Source: Limonium bicolor
Lineage: Eukaryota; Streptophyta; Magnoliopsida; Caryophyllales; Plumbaginaceae
DNA length: 64,000 nucleotides
Reading direction: 5' to 3'
Assembly (NCBI GenBank): GCA_023374045.1
Contig: CM041780.1
Location: forward strand, 168,450,085-168,514,084
Made by a program: the position numbers and the translations under genes
The notes under the pieces: model-generated
Seen by the model: the letters and a program-made list of their open reading frames with translations, nothing else
Told to the model about the DNA's origin: nothing
The model's database searches: none
Shown: positions 48,001-58,910 of the stretch, piece after piece
Numbering within the stretch: position 1 is the stretch's first letter
Layout of the letters: each line of letters starts with the position of its first letter

Positions 48001-50175
48001 CGTTCTCCGCCTCCGTCATTTATATCTCTCTCTATTCTCATTGGTGCCCTTTTCTGGTAATCGTCCTCAATTTAGTATAGGTTTTCATAACCACTCGTAT
48101 GTACGAGTTGTAGTTCATTCATGGCCTAGATAAGCCTTTTTATGCTTTCTTGCGCCTCGAGCTCTGATGTATCTAACATCCTTGGCTCGTAGGCCCTTAA
48201 TGCTTGATTAGTCTCAAGTGAGAGCCGGTGTTCGGTTCACTGTTGTATTTTTAATCATCTATAGGTTATCCACGTAATTCTCTTATTCTTTGAACTTTGT
48301 CAATGTTGGGTCACATCATTGGATGTACTATTGGGTTTCACAATAAGTTGCTGTATCTCGCTTCCTTTGTTTGGAAGTTCGCTTAGGTAATCCGATGTTA
48401 ATCAGTGTTTGTGACAATACCTTCGCTCTCATAGACTTGCGTCTTTTAGCAATTAAGGATTTGTTTTCATTAGGCACTGCCTTCCGGTGTCTAAGTCGGA
48501 TATTTACCCTAGCTATCATGTGTTTCCATGTCAATACTGTTCCACCACTTTCGTTGACTACGCCACCCGTTAATGACTAATCATACTTGGGTGTTAATGA
48601 GTTAGGCAGCAATACTAACCATCGTTTATGGGTCTTTTTCTGCTCAACTATACCAACTCTATGGTGTAGTCCTTTTGAGGTTCTCTCTTTCGGGATTGCA
48701 CTCTTTGATCCTTGGTAGGGTCATTGCTTAAATTTGTTTTCTCTGATTCTGTTTCTGGGGTTTATCAACATCCTCAATGAAGAGTGCTGTTAATAGTATT
48801 ATTCTGGGAGTTCATCCCGTTTTTATTGAAAGTTGTTATGTCATCCGTCTTCATTGTATGTCGTAAATACCTTCCTTGTAGGTTATTACTTACATCTGGT
48901 CTTCTCACATTTGTAGTAATCTCTTCGGTTCTTCTATTCAAGGTTAGCTTGGTTTTAGGTTGAAGTTCTTACCTGTAGTGTAGGTTGTCTGTTGTTATGC
49001 TCACGTCGTTTAGTTTCCTGACCAAGTCCAGCTCCCTGCTGACTGGTGTATGATTTAGTTGTCATGGTCAGGCCGTCAGACCCTCCTAATGTTTCGCTCT
49101 TCAGTCTTAAGGAATTGTATCCGGTGTTAATATGTATTATATTCGTGGTTTTTTACCATTTGTCTTCACGGCTTCTCGTATAGCTTCATTGCGGAGCACT
49201 TGCCAAGACAAGTGCACCATGCAAGATGGGCTATCGGTACTGTGTACGTCGGTAATCGTACATTCTCTTAACTCCACGTAATTAGTAGTCCAACTGGACT
49301 CCTTCTTTGCCCTTTTTGGCTTTGGTTAATTGATTATCTGGGCAGCTTCCTGATTGTTTTTGTTAGTATAGTTCTTATCAGGGTATTCCTCTTTCTGAGG
49401 GGACCCTCTTTCTTTCGCTTTCGCCTTGGTTCTCTCAATCTCATTTCCACACCTTCATCGTGGTTATCGTGTATTGACTCTCCTTAGGCACTACGTCGTA
49501 GTCCTATCTTGGAGTATGACTTGCATATGTTTTCGTAGTCATCTGAGCTATTGCAGTTAGGTCTTTGCAACCCCCTTTTTGTGTAAATTCGGAGTTACCC
49601 CACTGCATAATTGACTTTTAGGTAGTCCCTATGCTCTTGCACAGTATTATCCCGCTGTTATTGCTCCCTTGGATTGTTGTCCGGTGTTTTTTTCGCTTCT
49701 CTTTTCCTCTCATTGCACTCATAGTGCTTTTCTTCTTACTGTATGGCGGGGTTATATCGACTGCATAGCATGTCGACCCGAGTTGCCGGTAATTATTATT
49801 CTCTCATTGGTAAGATTCCGTTGGTAGTACCTATTTCAACGTTGCGCTCCAATTAGGACCTTCAAGTCTTGAAAGACTATTGCATAACGAGGTGTTTCTC
49901 GTATTTGCACAATGCTAATTAACTGGCAGATCGGGTTCTCCCGAGTAAGAGAAAGCTTTCATCTCTCTGGCGTTAGTTTCTAGTATCTTAGAACCAGGGG
50001 CGCAGAGGGCGGATCAGGTAGTATAGATATCCGATACACATCAGGAAATCCTAACTAACGCACCTCTCGCACTAAGACTCAACCCTTATCCAAAGTCTAC
50101 TATTCATAACTCGGTAATTCCTAAGCTAGGTAATTTCCAGTCATCAGAGCGTAGCTACGCTCTGATACCACTTTT
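45037..50175 (-). pseudogene. Decayed internal (gag-pol) region of the outer gypsy element
   Basis: No long ORF survives. On the minus strand, text near 46803-46855 aligns by eye with the integrase QTDGQTERTIQTLEDML codons of the younger element, and 47470-47540 with its integrase zinc-binding WW region. A possible trace of the RT DD box lies near 48766-48790. The order fits gag-pol on the minus strand. Short ORFs here (for example 47665-47910 and 48328-48534) are accidental. Changes are mainly transitions and indels, as expected for an old methylated copy. Confidence 0.6.
50159..50170 (-). other. Primer-binding site (tRNA-iMet), outer gypsy element
   Basis: The minus strand reads TGGTATCAGAGC, five bases from the LTR edge at 50176, as in the younger element. 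A perfect palindrome, GAGCGTAGCTACGCTC, spans 50147-50162 and overlaps it. Confidence 0.9.
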
Positions 50176-52097
50176 TGTAACACCCCATCTCCAAATACAA
50201 TGATTGTCACCCTAAGTCCATCTTGTTTATTAACAACGCAGCGGAAAAGTTCTACTAAATTGGTGTTACCACCGTTAGTCACCCACGTGACTAACTAGGC
50301 CTATTCTCTTACAAGTCACGGTCTGACTAACCGGATAATTACCCGAGCATCTATACAATACAATCCATAAACCATAACTTATACCGAGTATCTCATATCC
50401 TAATACATCATACTAACATCTCATTCGATTACTAAACGAGTGTACAAGTATAACTTGTGTAACAAATGTAAAAGCAACCCGAAGTACTCTACCCGTTCCT
50501 ACTCTCAGGACGGTCGTCTTCTGCTATTCACCTGCAAAATAAACAGTTGCCCCCGAGGGGTCAGCACCTTTGCTGGTACGATTCTCTTATAGCCCCCAGC
50601 TAACGGGGTTGCGACGACTAATTGTCGATAGCATGAAGTTGATTAGATACACAACATAAGTAAGAAGTGCAATAAACAACAAGCCACATATGAACAAACA
50701 TAGTTCACACACAATGAACGACTTAAAAGCGTTCCCTTAATAAGTGAGTTAATCATTTAACTCCTTAAGATATGATTTCTCTTAATCGTAGTCCATTCTT
50801 ATCTTACCTCAATCTTAATCCTTATCTCAAATATTATCGCAAATAAGACACCGTTCTTTAATTAGAACTGATTGTACCTTAGTTCGTTGTTTATTTTGTC
50901 GGGTTGTTATTAACCCTAGCCAGTGAGTTATCAACTCCACTAGTTTAAATAAACAATATTTCTTAAATTGAGGGGTGTAGGCTTGACCCTCCTGCGCCAA
51001 CTGAATTTGCCTACCACCTCGAACTGTTCATCCATGGTGGTCGAGTCTATTTGTCGACTCTAGGCGACGAGTCCAAAGACAAGTCATATTTGGAAGTCGG
51101 GATCTGATAAGGATACCGACCTCCCCCAATACACATGTGCCGGTACCATTCCGGATTCCTCACTCCCCCAAGTTCCAGTTAGTGGAAGTCCCAAAGTCAA
51201 TGTTGTTAGTTAACCACTTTCGGTTACCAACAAAACATATTTGGGAGTGTTCCTTATTCTCACACAATTATTTACTAAATATTGTTAATAAGTTCTCAAG
51301 GTAAGTTGTGTTAGTGCATCATAATCACACAACATAATATTCCGGTTGCATGCTTTATCTTGTTTAGTCGGACCATATAAACAATTAGCACACAAACCGA
51401 GGGACACCTCTTAGCAAGCAGGCTACAAGAAAACCATACCATACACCGGAGATTGGCTAGCTCTTAATACTACGTTCGCCTAGTCCGTCGAACGCCTCTA
51501 ACTATCTAGATCTGTAACCAGAACTAGTATTAGTATCTTGTGTCTTAGAACTAGTTTGGTTCTCTTTTCAACTTAAACCTCTTTCTAGGTTAACCCGGGT
51601 ATAATAGTTTACCGTTAAACGGGTTCATTCATTTAAGAGCGTTTTCAAGCTCAATTCTAATTCATTAACATACTAACGTCGTCAGCAGTTACTTAGTTAC
51701 ACAGTTAGCAACATTAGACTTATTCGGACCTTGTATTAGGTTTTCGTAGTTTTCACTATTCATCTGTATCTCACTATTCATTTATACGGTCTCGTATTCT
51801 ACTATTCATTTATACGGCCTCGTATTTTACTATTCACCGTATTTCACTATTCACGTATACGTCTCGTATTTTACTGTTCATGTATACGTACTTCCTATTC
51901 ATGTATACGGATACTATTCACGTATATGAGTACTATTCATGTATACCAAAATTTCTCGTATACGTCCGTATGATACTCCGTATCAGACGTATTTATTTCT
52001 TTTTCCAATATAACTTGTATTTTCACTAAAAATCCTTTAATATTGATTTCTTCTATTTTCTTAAATTACGGGTATACCTCTCGTATACCCCAAGTTA

Positions 52098-52195
52098 CTG
52101 GGTTGCTATTCGCAGTACAAAATTACTAATCACCGCAGTACAAAATTTTTTTAATTCATATTGACGTTGTACACATGTAGTGACATCGTGTCGTA
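52098..52195 (+). repeat. Left terminal inverted repeat of element 2
   Basis: Nearly identical to 6248-6345, with both CGCAGTACAAAATT-type motifs, and inverse to 58817-58910. Confidence 0.92.
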
Positions 52196-52743
52196 AATTT
52201 TGTTTTTCAAAATATGCATTTCGTCACCGTGAACCGTAAAAAAACGCTCTCATTGTATCGTTAAAGCCGTTTTTATTGTGTTCGAACGTTATAATCGGGA
52301 CTTGACATTGGTAAATGAAGTTTTACGTTATGTTTGATTAAATTACAGACATTGTCACAATTTCAGAAACGTCGTATTGAAAATGTAGTCGATAACGCCA
52401 ATTTCGGGTAAAAAAACGCTCTCGTTGTAGTAAAAGTCGTTAAACCCGTTTTTATTGTGTTTGGATGTTATAATTGTAATTTCATGCTAAGTTGTTGATG
52501 TTTTACTGTATTTAGTACGAAACGACGTTAATATCTTGAAAACGAGTCAAAACGAGCGTTTTTTGAAAAAACGCTCCAAAACGTGCACGTTTATAAACGT
52601 GTGTTCATCTTCAGATGTGTTCTGTTCTATCTCATTTCTCACGAACGCACCATCTCTCCCCAACTATCTCGCCGGAATCCTCTCTTCCTGATCGCGGAGC
52701 CACCGCCGGACCACCGCCGGACCACTGCCGGAAAAATTTTCCG
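52196..52743 (+). promoter_or_regulatory. Left subterminal repeats and leader of PMD gene 2
   Basis: Repeats of 'gccaatttcgggtaaaaaaa' with 'acgctct' (about 52396-52425), then 'catctctccccaactatctc' and a CCGGACCACCGCC-rich stretch ending at the donor GT at 52744. This parallels element 1. Confidence 0.5.
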
Positions 52744-52879
52744 GTGAGTTTTTCAATTTTTTTTTGCAAGTTATAGATCTTGATGTTGTGATTTCAAATA
52801 TGTTGTTAGAATTTAGAAACACATTAAATTAGCCTAGATCTACAAAATAAAAATCTGGAAAAAAAGCTTGAAACTCCAT

Positions 52880-53172
52880 TAATGGAGTTCAGTCACTCGC
52901 CTCAAAACGGGACACTACCTGCATCTCCTCGCCGCGCCGACAAAGGCGAGTTATCGCCGCTCGCCTCTTGCTTGGACACGACCCTGCTCTTCTCGCCGCG
53001 CCAACAAAGGCGTCTCCATGCTGCTCGCCTTCGCCATCGACACGACCTTCCTCAACTAGCCGCGCCGACAAAGGCGTTCCTGCGCTTCTCGCCCTCGACG
53101 CAAAGGCGTCCTCGCCTGCTTCGCCTCCGCTGCAAAGGCGACCGTAGAAGACTCGCCCCGTCTGTTGGGGCG
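52880..53172. repeat. GC-rich island in intron 1 of PMD gene 2
   Basis: Repeats of 'ctcgccgcgccgacaaaggc' and similar text in an otherwise AT-rich intron (52744-54525). It stands at the same place as the 7064-7395 island of element 1, but the sequence is different. The 103-codon ORF over it is composition-driven. Confidence 0.65.
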
Positions 53173-54527
53173 AGATGGGTTTTTTTTTTTTAATTTTTTT
53201 TATATTGGTTAATATAATTATAAATCATGAAAAATTTAATTTAAAAAGTGCTAATAAAACAACTAAAATATTAAACAAGAGAATGACAATTATAAAGTCA
53301 AGAGTTACAATTATATAGAACAATTATTATAAATCATGAAAATAAATTGAAAAAATGCTAATAAAACAAGTAAATATAAATAAGAGAATGACAATTATAA
53401 AGTCAAGAGTTACAATTATATAGAATAATTATTATAAATCATAAATTACCTAGTAATTTTACTAAGTTGTAGTTCTATTTTCTGAACTTTCTTTTTCCTT
53501 GTATTATGGCAGGAAATTGGAGCTTGAGAATCATTTGAAATTGCCAATAAAAACAAGCGAACAAGTCCATCTTTGTTAAAGGTAAAAACTCTAAACCTTG
53601 AAAGTAAAGAGTTGGCTAAGATTGAAATTTGTACCAATAATCTAAGTGAAATTCCTCTGTAATAGGGCCGAAGAGCAAGGAAAACTTCAAGCTACAAGCC
53701 TCTTGAAAAATCAACATTTGGGCATTAGGAGGTAACTTATTATGTTAGGGTTAAATGTCATTTTTATGATGTTTTGGTGTTGTAAGTATTAAGGCCGAAT
53801 ACCTAGTGTTTTATTTACTGTATTTTAAGTTTATAATGTGTTTAGAACAAAGCTACAGCATTAATATGCGTTAAAGGGCTTATAGGTACAAAGGATAAGT
53901 AAAAAGGGGCTAAAATGCAATTTTTGAAAACTAAAGAGTTAGTTATGTATAGGGCTGAATTGTTTTCTGTATGAATTGTTTATAATGATATATTTATGTT
54001 TATGAACTTATAGCATAAGTTTGAGTAAGTTAAATAAGGTTTAAGAACTTAAATGACAAGTTTATGAAATTTTCGGGTTAAAGAGTATTGTTTTGGTGTT
54101 GTAACAATTAAAGCCGAATGCCTACTGTTTTATTTATTGCATTTTAAGTTTACAATGCGTTTAGAACAAGGTTGAAGCATTAGAATGAGTTAAAAGACTT
54201 AAATGACAAGTTTATGAAATTTTGGGGTTAAAGTGTAAAATGAGGGTACTAGGGTGTAGTTGTTGTATAATTTATTATTCAGAATGACCTAAATATACTT
54301 ATAAACTTATTTTACAAGTGTTGGGTAATTTGAAATAAAGTTTAAGTGATTTAGAGATAATATTGACCTAATATGTTATATTATAAGTTTTGGCAAAGTT
54401 AGATAAGAGTTAAGGATTACAATGATGAATTTGGAAAGTTTTGGGGCTATACTATAGTTGTTCTGTTGATTTATTATTACTTACTTGTGTAACTAATCTT
54501 AACTGGGTTGCTTCAACTTGTGCAGTG
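53173..54527. other. AT-rich rest of intron 1, PMD gene 2
   Basis: No gene. A direct repeat, 'gaatgacaattataaagtca' with following text, occurs at about 53281 and 53385. A second repeat pair with 'gttttggtgttgtaa' and 'aggccgaatacct' text occurs at about 53770 and 54090. It ends at the acceptor TGTGCAG (54525) two bases before the PMD ATG. Confidence 0.5.
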
Positions 54528-57128
54528 ATGGATAAGCTAAAGAATATTATGATGAACGTCTACAGCAAAAAAAAAAAGAAGGACAGGAATTCGGAGCTGG
54601 CAATGACTGCTTCGTTCCGTCGTGAGCGGGCTGCCACAGTTGATCCTCCACGACACTCATCTTTCCAGCACACAGCAGGGTCATGCTGAGCCTGCACGAC
54701 ACTCATCTTTCCAGCCACAGGAGGGTCATGCTGAGCCGCCTCGTCACTCGTCATATCACCACCCACCGCAGCAGCCCATCATGGACCCATCCACCCAGTC
54801 ATTCCATGATTCCGACCCAGTCGCTTTCAACATACCTAGGAGAAGGATGCCTGAACCTTCATCCTCTGCAGGTGATTGGTCATCTGCTGATCGGGCCCAA
54901 CTCCATAGCTCCAGTTTCAATATATCGGGTCAGAGTAGCCACCAGGAGGGGATGTGGAGGCACAGACTTATGCTGGTGGTAGCTATCATGCTGGTGGTAG
55001 CGATCATGCTGGTGGTAGCTATCATGACCACCGTGTGGAGCATGCAGAGGCACAGACTTCTGGCTGTGTAGCTATCATGACCCCGGACCCCTCCGGATGC
55101 TGCAGCACCCGTTGACATGGACATAGATGAGGAGGGGGAGGAGGAGGAGGAGGCTGAGGAGACATCTGAGGATGAGGGCCTAGATGAGGATGACCCTGAT
55201 CAGGAGAGCGCGACTGATGAAGCTGCTCTCTCGCTATGGACCCCGTTATTCCCCCTTTCTGGAGGCTTACTGAAGTGCCAGTACCCGGTGGTCCACTGCT
55301 GACTAGTGTTATCACCAGCTTTGGTGGGCATGTCGCCATTGACCTTTGGTCAATGACTAAGGTATATACTATCTTATCTTTCAGTTTGGCATGTAGATTT
55401 AACTATTTCTTCATGCGTGTGTAAAATTTGTGTTAATTGTCTAGGACCGGGGTGTTTTGGGATGTAAACCCCGAAAACCTATAATCACGAACTGGCCGTT
55501 TAGCGGGGTTACTTGCAAAAGGGCAAGAAATATGATTAAGTACTCAGCGTTGGAGCATCTGCTAGATGTCACATGGGGCTTCAACAACATGTCTTTGATA
55601 TCGGCCTTTGTGGAGAGGTGGCAGCCGGACACCAATTCTTTCCACATGCCTTTTGGAGAGATGACGATCACACTTCATGATGTGTGGCAGATACTGAGGA
55701 TCCCAATCGTTGGTCATCCGATTCTGGGGAGTCCGACAAACAGTGAGCTTAAGGAGGCGATGGCTAAGTTGTTAGATTTTGAGGAGGGTGTTGACCAAAT
55801 GATGAAATTCATGTGGCATACTGGTGCTGTTCAGATATGTCCACTTATAGAGTGGTGTTCGACCGGCCAGAGGGTACCTATGAAGCAGGCGTGTGGTTGG
55901 CTATACTATGCTCTCGCTACTACCATCTTTGCTAACAAGGGCCATTCACGCATGAGTCCTCTACCGTTCTGGTTAGTTACTCCCATGGGTAAAAATACGA
56001 AGCTAAAGAGGTTCGCATGGGGAGCAGGTACTCTTGCGTGGTTGTATCGCCAGCTAGGGGTAGCATCTCGTGCTGACTGTAATAGCATTGCTGGCTCTTT
56101 GACCCTTCTCGAGGTAAGTGTTTTATTGTACACCATTTTGTAATAAATTTTCATGAAATCACATTAATAATTGGCATAATTTCTTTTTAAAATTTATGTA
56201 GTGCTGGATATATGCGTACTTCCCCCACTCTTAGACCAGCAGTTAGTGCTGACTGGTGTGATGGGGATGATAGACCGTGGGCTATGAGATGGGTCAGGCC
56301 CACCTCCCAGCAGAAAGATCAAAATTCACTAGAGAGCTACCACAAGCATATAGATGCTCTGACAGCAAGAAATGTAAGTTACAACAATTTCAATTTGTAT
56401 TATTTACTATATTGTTTATTACTGATGCTTACGTTTCCCTGTGATCCAATGTAGATTGATTGGTTGCCCTACGGTCGCGAGAAGGTGAATGAGAACAGGG
56501 CCGCTCTTGGTACAGGGGTACCTTGCAGTACATGACTGTGAATGAGCCATATATGCCAGAGCGTTGTCTTCGCCAATTCGGGTATGTTCAGTGTATCCCA
56601 CCTCCCCCTATTAGACCGAACAATAGATCCGAAAAAAGAGGGAGAAAAGGAAAGCCCTATAGATGTGTGTACCCCACCATGTATAGTGTGTGGGACACCA
56701 CACGCGAGTGTGGACCTACTCCGGGGTTGACTAAGACACGTGCGGCCGTACATGCATGTGACGAAGATTATCTGGATTGGTACGTCAAACACACCCATCC
56801 GAAGATCATGAATCCTGACATATACGAAAACACCTTCGTTCATCGGCCGGATCCCGCCTTAGTAAGTTGATCTCTTCCTTTGTATAATTTCAGTTGATTA
56901 TAGCATTTTATGAATGCTAGACTAACTTTATATATTATGTTACAGCTCATGCATGAGGCAACTGAGGCTGGTAGGCCTTTATTACCTGGGAATCGTAGCT
57001 GGGACTGGAGTTACTACCGTGAGCAGATGTCGCACGAGGAACAGAGGCAAACTGAACAGGGGTTAGAAGGGATTCTCAGTACCTTGACTATATGGGATTC
57101 GTACTATCAGCAGTATGGAGGGGCATAG
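54528..57128 (+). pseudogene. Plant mobile domain protein gene, element 2 (frameshifted)
   Basis: The exons parallel element 1: 54528-about 55361, 55445-56113, 56202-56373, 56455-56861 and 56946-57128. Exon 2 has the same 669-base length as in element 1 and is open, with FVERWQPDTNSFHMPFGEMT, WGAGTLAWLYRQLG and the QACGWLYYAL block. Exon 1 starts MDKLKNIMMNVYSKKKKK and is broken near 54670, 54950 and 55230. It also carries three copies of an 18-base unit (YHAGGS-like). Exon 3 has one extra C near 56220, and exon 4 a frameshift near 56500. The exon 4 donor is intact (GTAAGT at 56862). The end has WDWSYY and IWDSYYQQYG. Confidence 0.85.
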
Positions 57129-57880
57129 TTTAGGATTTTATGTTGTTGTTGTTTTAAGATACATTATGGATATAATTATTTTCTAGTGGACATGGTGATT
57201 GTTACCGTATTGCTGAAATTGCTGGTCATCACCTTCTGGTTCATTTTGTGGAGGTTCTTAGAACCGGGGAAGAGAAGAAAAACAGGGGAGACTATGCCAA
57301 AATTTTTCTAGAAATGCACCGTTTCTTTTGCTTTTCATTGCTCCTAAATGTTAATTCTCTGTCCAATGCCTCACACTTGAAGATACTGAGCTACAGCCAC
57401 CTATAATGATTGACTTCATCTTCATGAGCTTGGAAGTTAGGCTCACCTGATCGTGAACTCTTTATTTCCTCGATCTTCCTTAGTACCTTTGGAAGCTTTT
57501 TGAACATTTTTGATACCTAGTTTGTTAGGATAAGGATAAAAGTATCAGCAACGAGATTAAAATCACCATCCTTTTTCATAAAACTCCACTCACTGCCTTG
57601 TTTTTTCATCCTTCCAGGCATTCGAAGCTCCAAGGAGACTGCTCCATAATTGTTCTTGTTCTCTTTAACTATCACATTAGAGGCCTTCTACATTATTAAA
57701 AGGTAAACGTCATTTTTTTTGTCTTTTGTCCCTCAACATACAAACGAAAATTACATTCCAAGAAACTGAACATAAAATATTGAAACAAACTACTAGAGAA
57801 ATGTAGATGCATCTAACCCTTTCATATCAACCATACCAGCAGTCTTCGTAGGTGTCTGACCATAAATTCGAAATCAAGTT
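57129..57880. other. Post-PMD region of element 2 with shared gene fragment
   Basis: The first 210 bases include the FVEVLRTG-type fragment (57184-57335), a partner of 10257-10412. The rest is non-coding and lacks the long direct repeats of element 1. Confidence 0.45.
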
Positions 57881-57881
57881 A

Positions 57882-57997
57882 TAGGAATTGGCAACTCTAC
57901 GAAGCGGTTAGAATGTAATGTTTATGTCACATGTGAAGGATGAAATATAGGAATTGGCAACTCTACGAAGCGGTTAGAATGTAATGTTTATGTCACA
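57882..57997. repeat. Two-copy direct repeat, about 50 bp
   Basis: 'ataggaattggcaactctac' followed by 'gaagcggttagaatgtaatg' and 'tttatgtcac' occurs twice, at about 57881-57930 and 57947-57996. Confidence 0.8.
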
Positions 57998-58110
57998 ATA
58001 ACTGAAATATATCAAAATGTAAAAACTCCACGTCCAAACATCTACCAATGATTATAAATCCAGAAAAGTATAACAACACGTTTATTCCACGTCCAAACAT
58101 GTACCAAAAA

Positions 58111-58181
58111 ATGCTATATGAAACCGAAGAACGCTATATGAAACCGAAGAACGCTATATGAAACCGAAGAACGATATATGA
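58111..58181. repeat. 20-bp tandem repeat
   Basis: Three and a half copies of 'cgctatatgaaaccgaagaa', immediately left of the 32-bp tandem array. Confidence 0.85.
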
Positions 58182-58185
58182 GCCA

Positions 58186-58345
58186 TTAGTGTCTTAATCT
58201 GACACGAGTGAGCTCACTTAGTGTCTTAATTTGACACGAGTGAACTCACTTAGTGTCTTAATTTGACACGATTGAGCTCACTTAGTGTCTTAATTTGACA
58301 AGAGTGAGCTCACTTAGTGTCTTAATTTGACAAGAGTGAGCCAAC
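58186..58345. repeat. 32-bp tandem repeat, five copies
   Basis: The unit is 'ttagtgtcttaatttgacac' followed by 'gagtgagctcac', 32-bp period from 58186, with a few substitutions. It is not in element 1. Spacer-less copies rule out a CRISPR array. Confidence 0.9.
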
Positions 58346-58816
58346 CCATAATATTCCTTATAGGACTATACAAGGTACGAAATGACATTGTACACAGCTA
58401 CTGCATTCTAGTTGTTGTAACTTAGTTTTTCTTTACCTAGTTTTGTAACTTTGTTTTTCTTTAACTTAACTTGTTCTAACTCTGTTGTTTTACTCATTGT
58501 GACTGGATATTGGTCATTCAATTGTCTATTATTTCAAAAAAAAGTGTCTCCCCGTAACATTCAAACTTATTCAACTAAGTTTGGTGAACAAAAAATTTGT
58601 ACTGCAAATAGTAACGTATTTTGCTATTCGCAGTACAAATTAATTTAAGTCAAATAATAATATAAACACATAAAAATGTAATCCAACACTTTTTTTTTAC
58701 AAAAAAAGGCTCCTGTATTGATTCCAACAAAAAAGTAACTAGTAAATGCGCTACTAATCAACTACAAACGACTTCGAAAAATTTACTTTCAGATATCATT
58801 TTTGGAAAAAAAAAAC

Positions 58817-58910
58817 ACAGCGACACATCATTACATGTGTACAACGTTAATATGAATTAAAAAATTTTGTACTGCGGTGATTAGTAATTTTGTACTGCGA
58901 ATAGCAACCC
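58817..58910 (-). repeat. Right terminal inverted repeat of element 2
   Basis: Inverse of 52098-52195. The subterminal palindrome of the same motif lies at about 58596-58639, as in element 1. Confidence 0.92.

Larger units (their letters stand above)
52098..58910 (+). mobile_element. PMD-carrying MULE without transposase (element 2)
   Basis: Ends CTGGGTTGCTATTCGCAG and CTGCGAATAGCAACCC match element 1. A 9-bp duplication CCCAAGTTA flanks it (52089-52097 and 58911-58919), and the paralogous LTR gives the empty site. Contents: terminal and subterminal repeats, a PMD pseudogene, a fragment shared with element 1, tandem repeats and the right end. The reverse-strand ORF, 95-bp array and transposase of element 1 are absent, so it is an internal-deletion derivative that depends on another copy to move. 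Confidence 0.92.

Noticed and set aside
52882..53193. 103-codon ORF in element 2
   Set aside because: Same situation as the 7019 ORF: GC-rich intron repeat, with no family likeness and no match to the equivalent ORF in element 1.
55022..55339. 105-codon reverse ORF rich in Pro and His
   Set aside because: Antisense shadow of the acidic Asp/Glu run of PMD exon 1.
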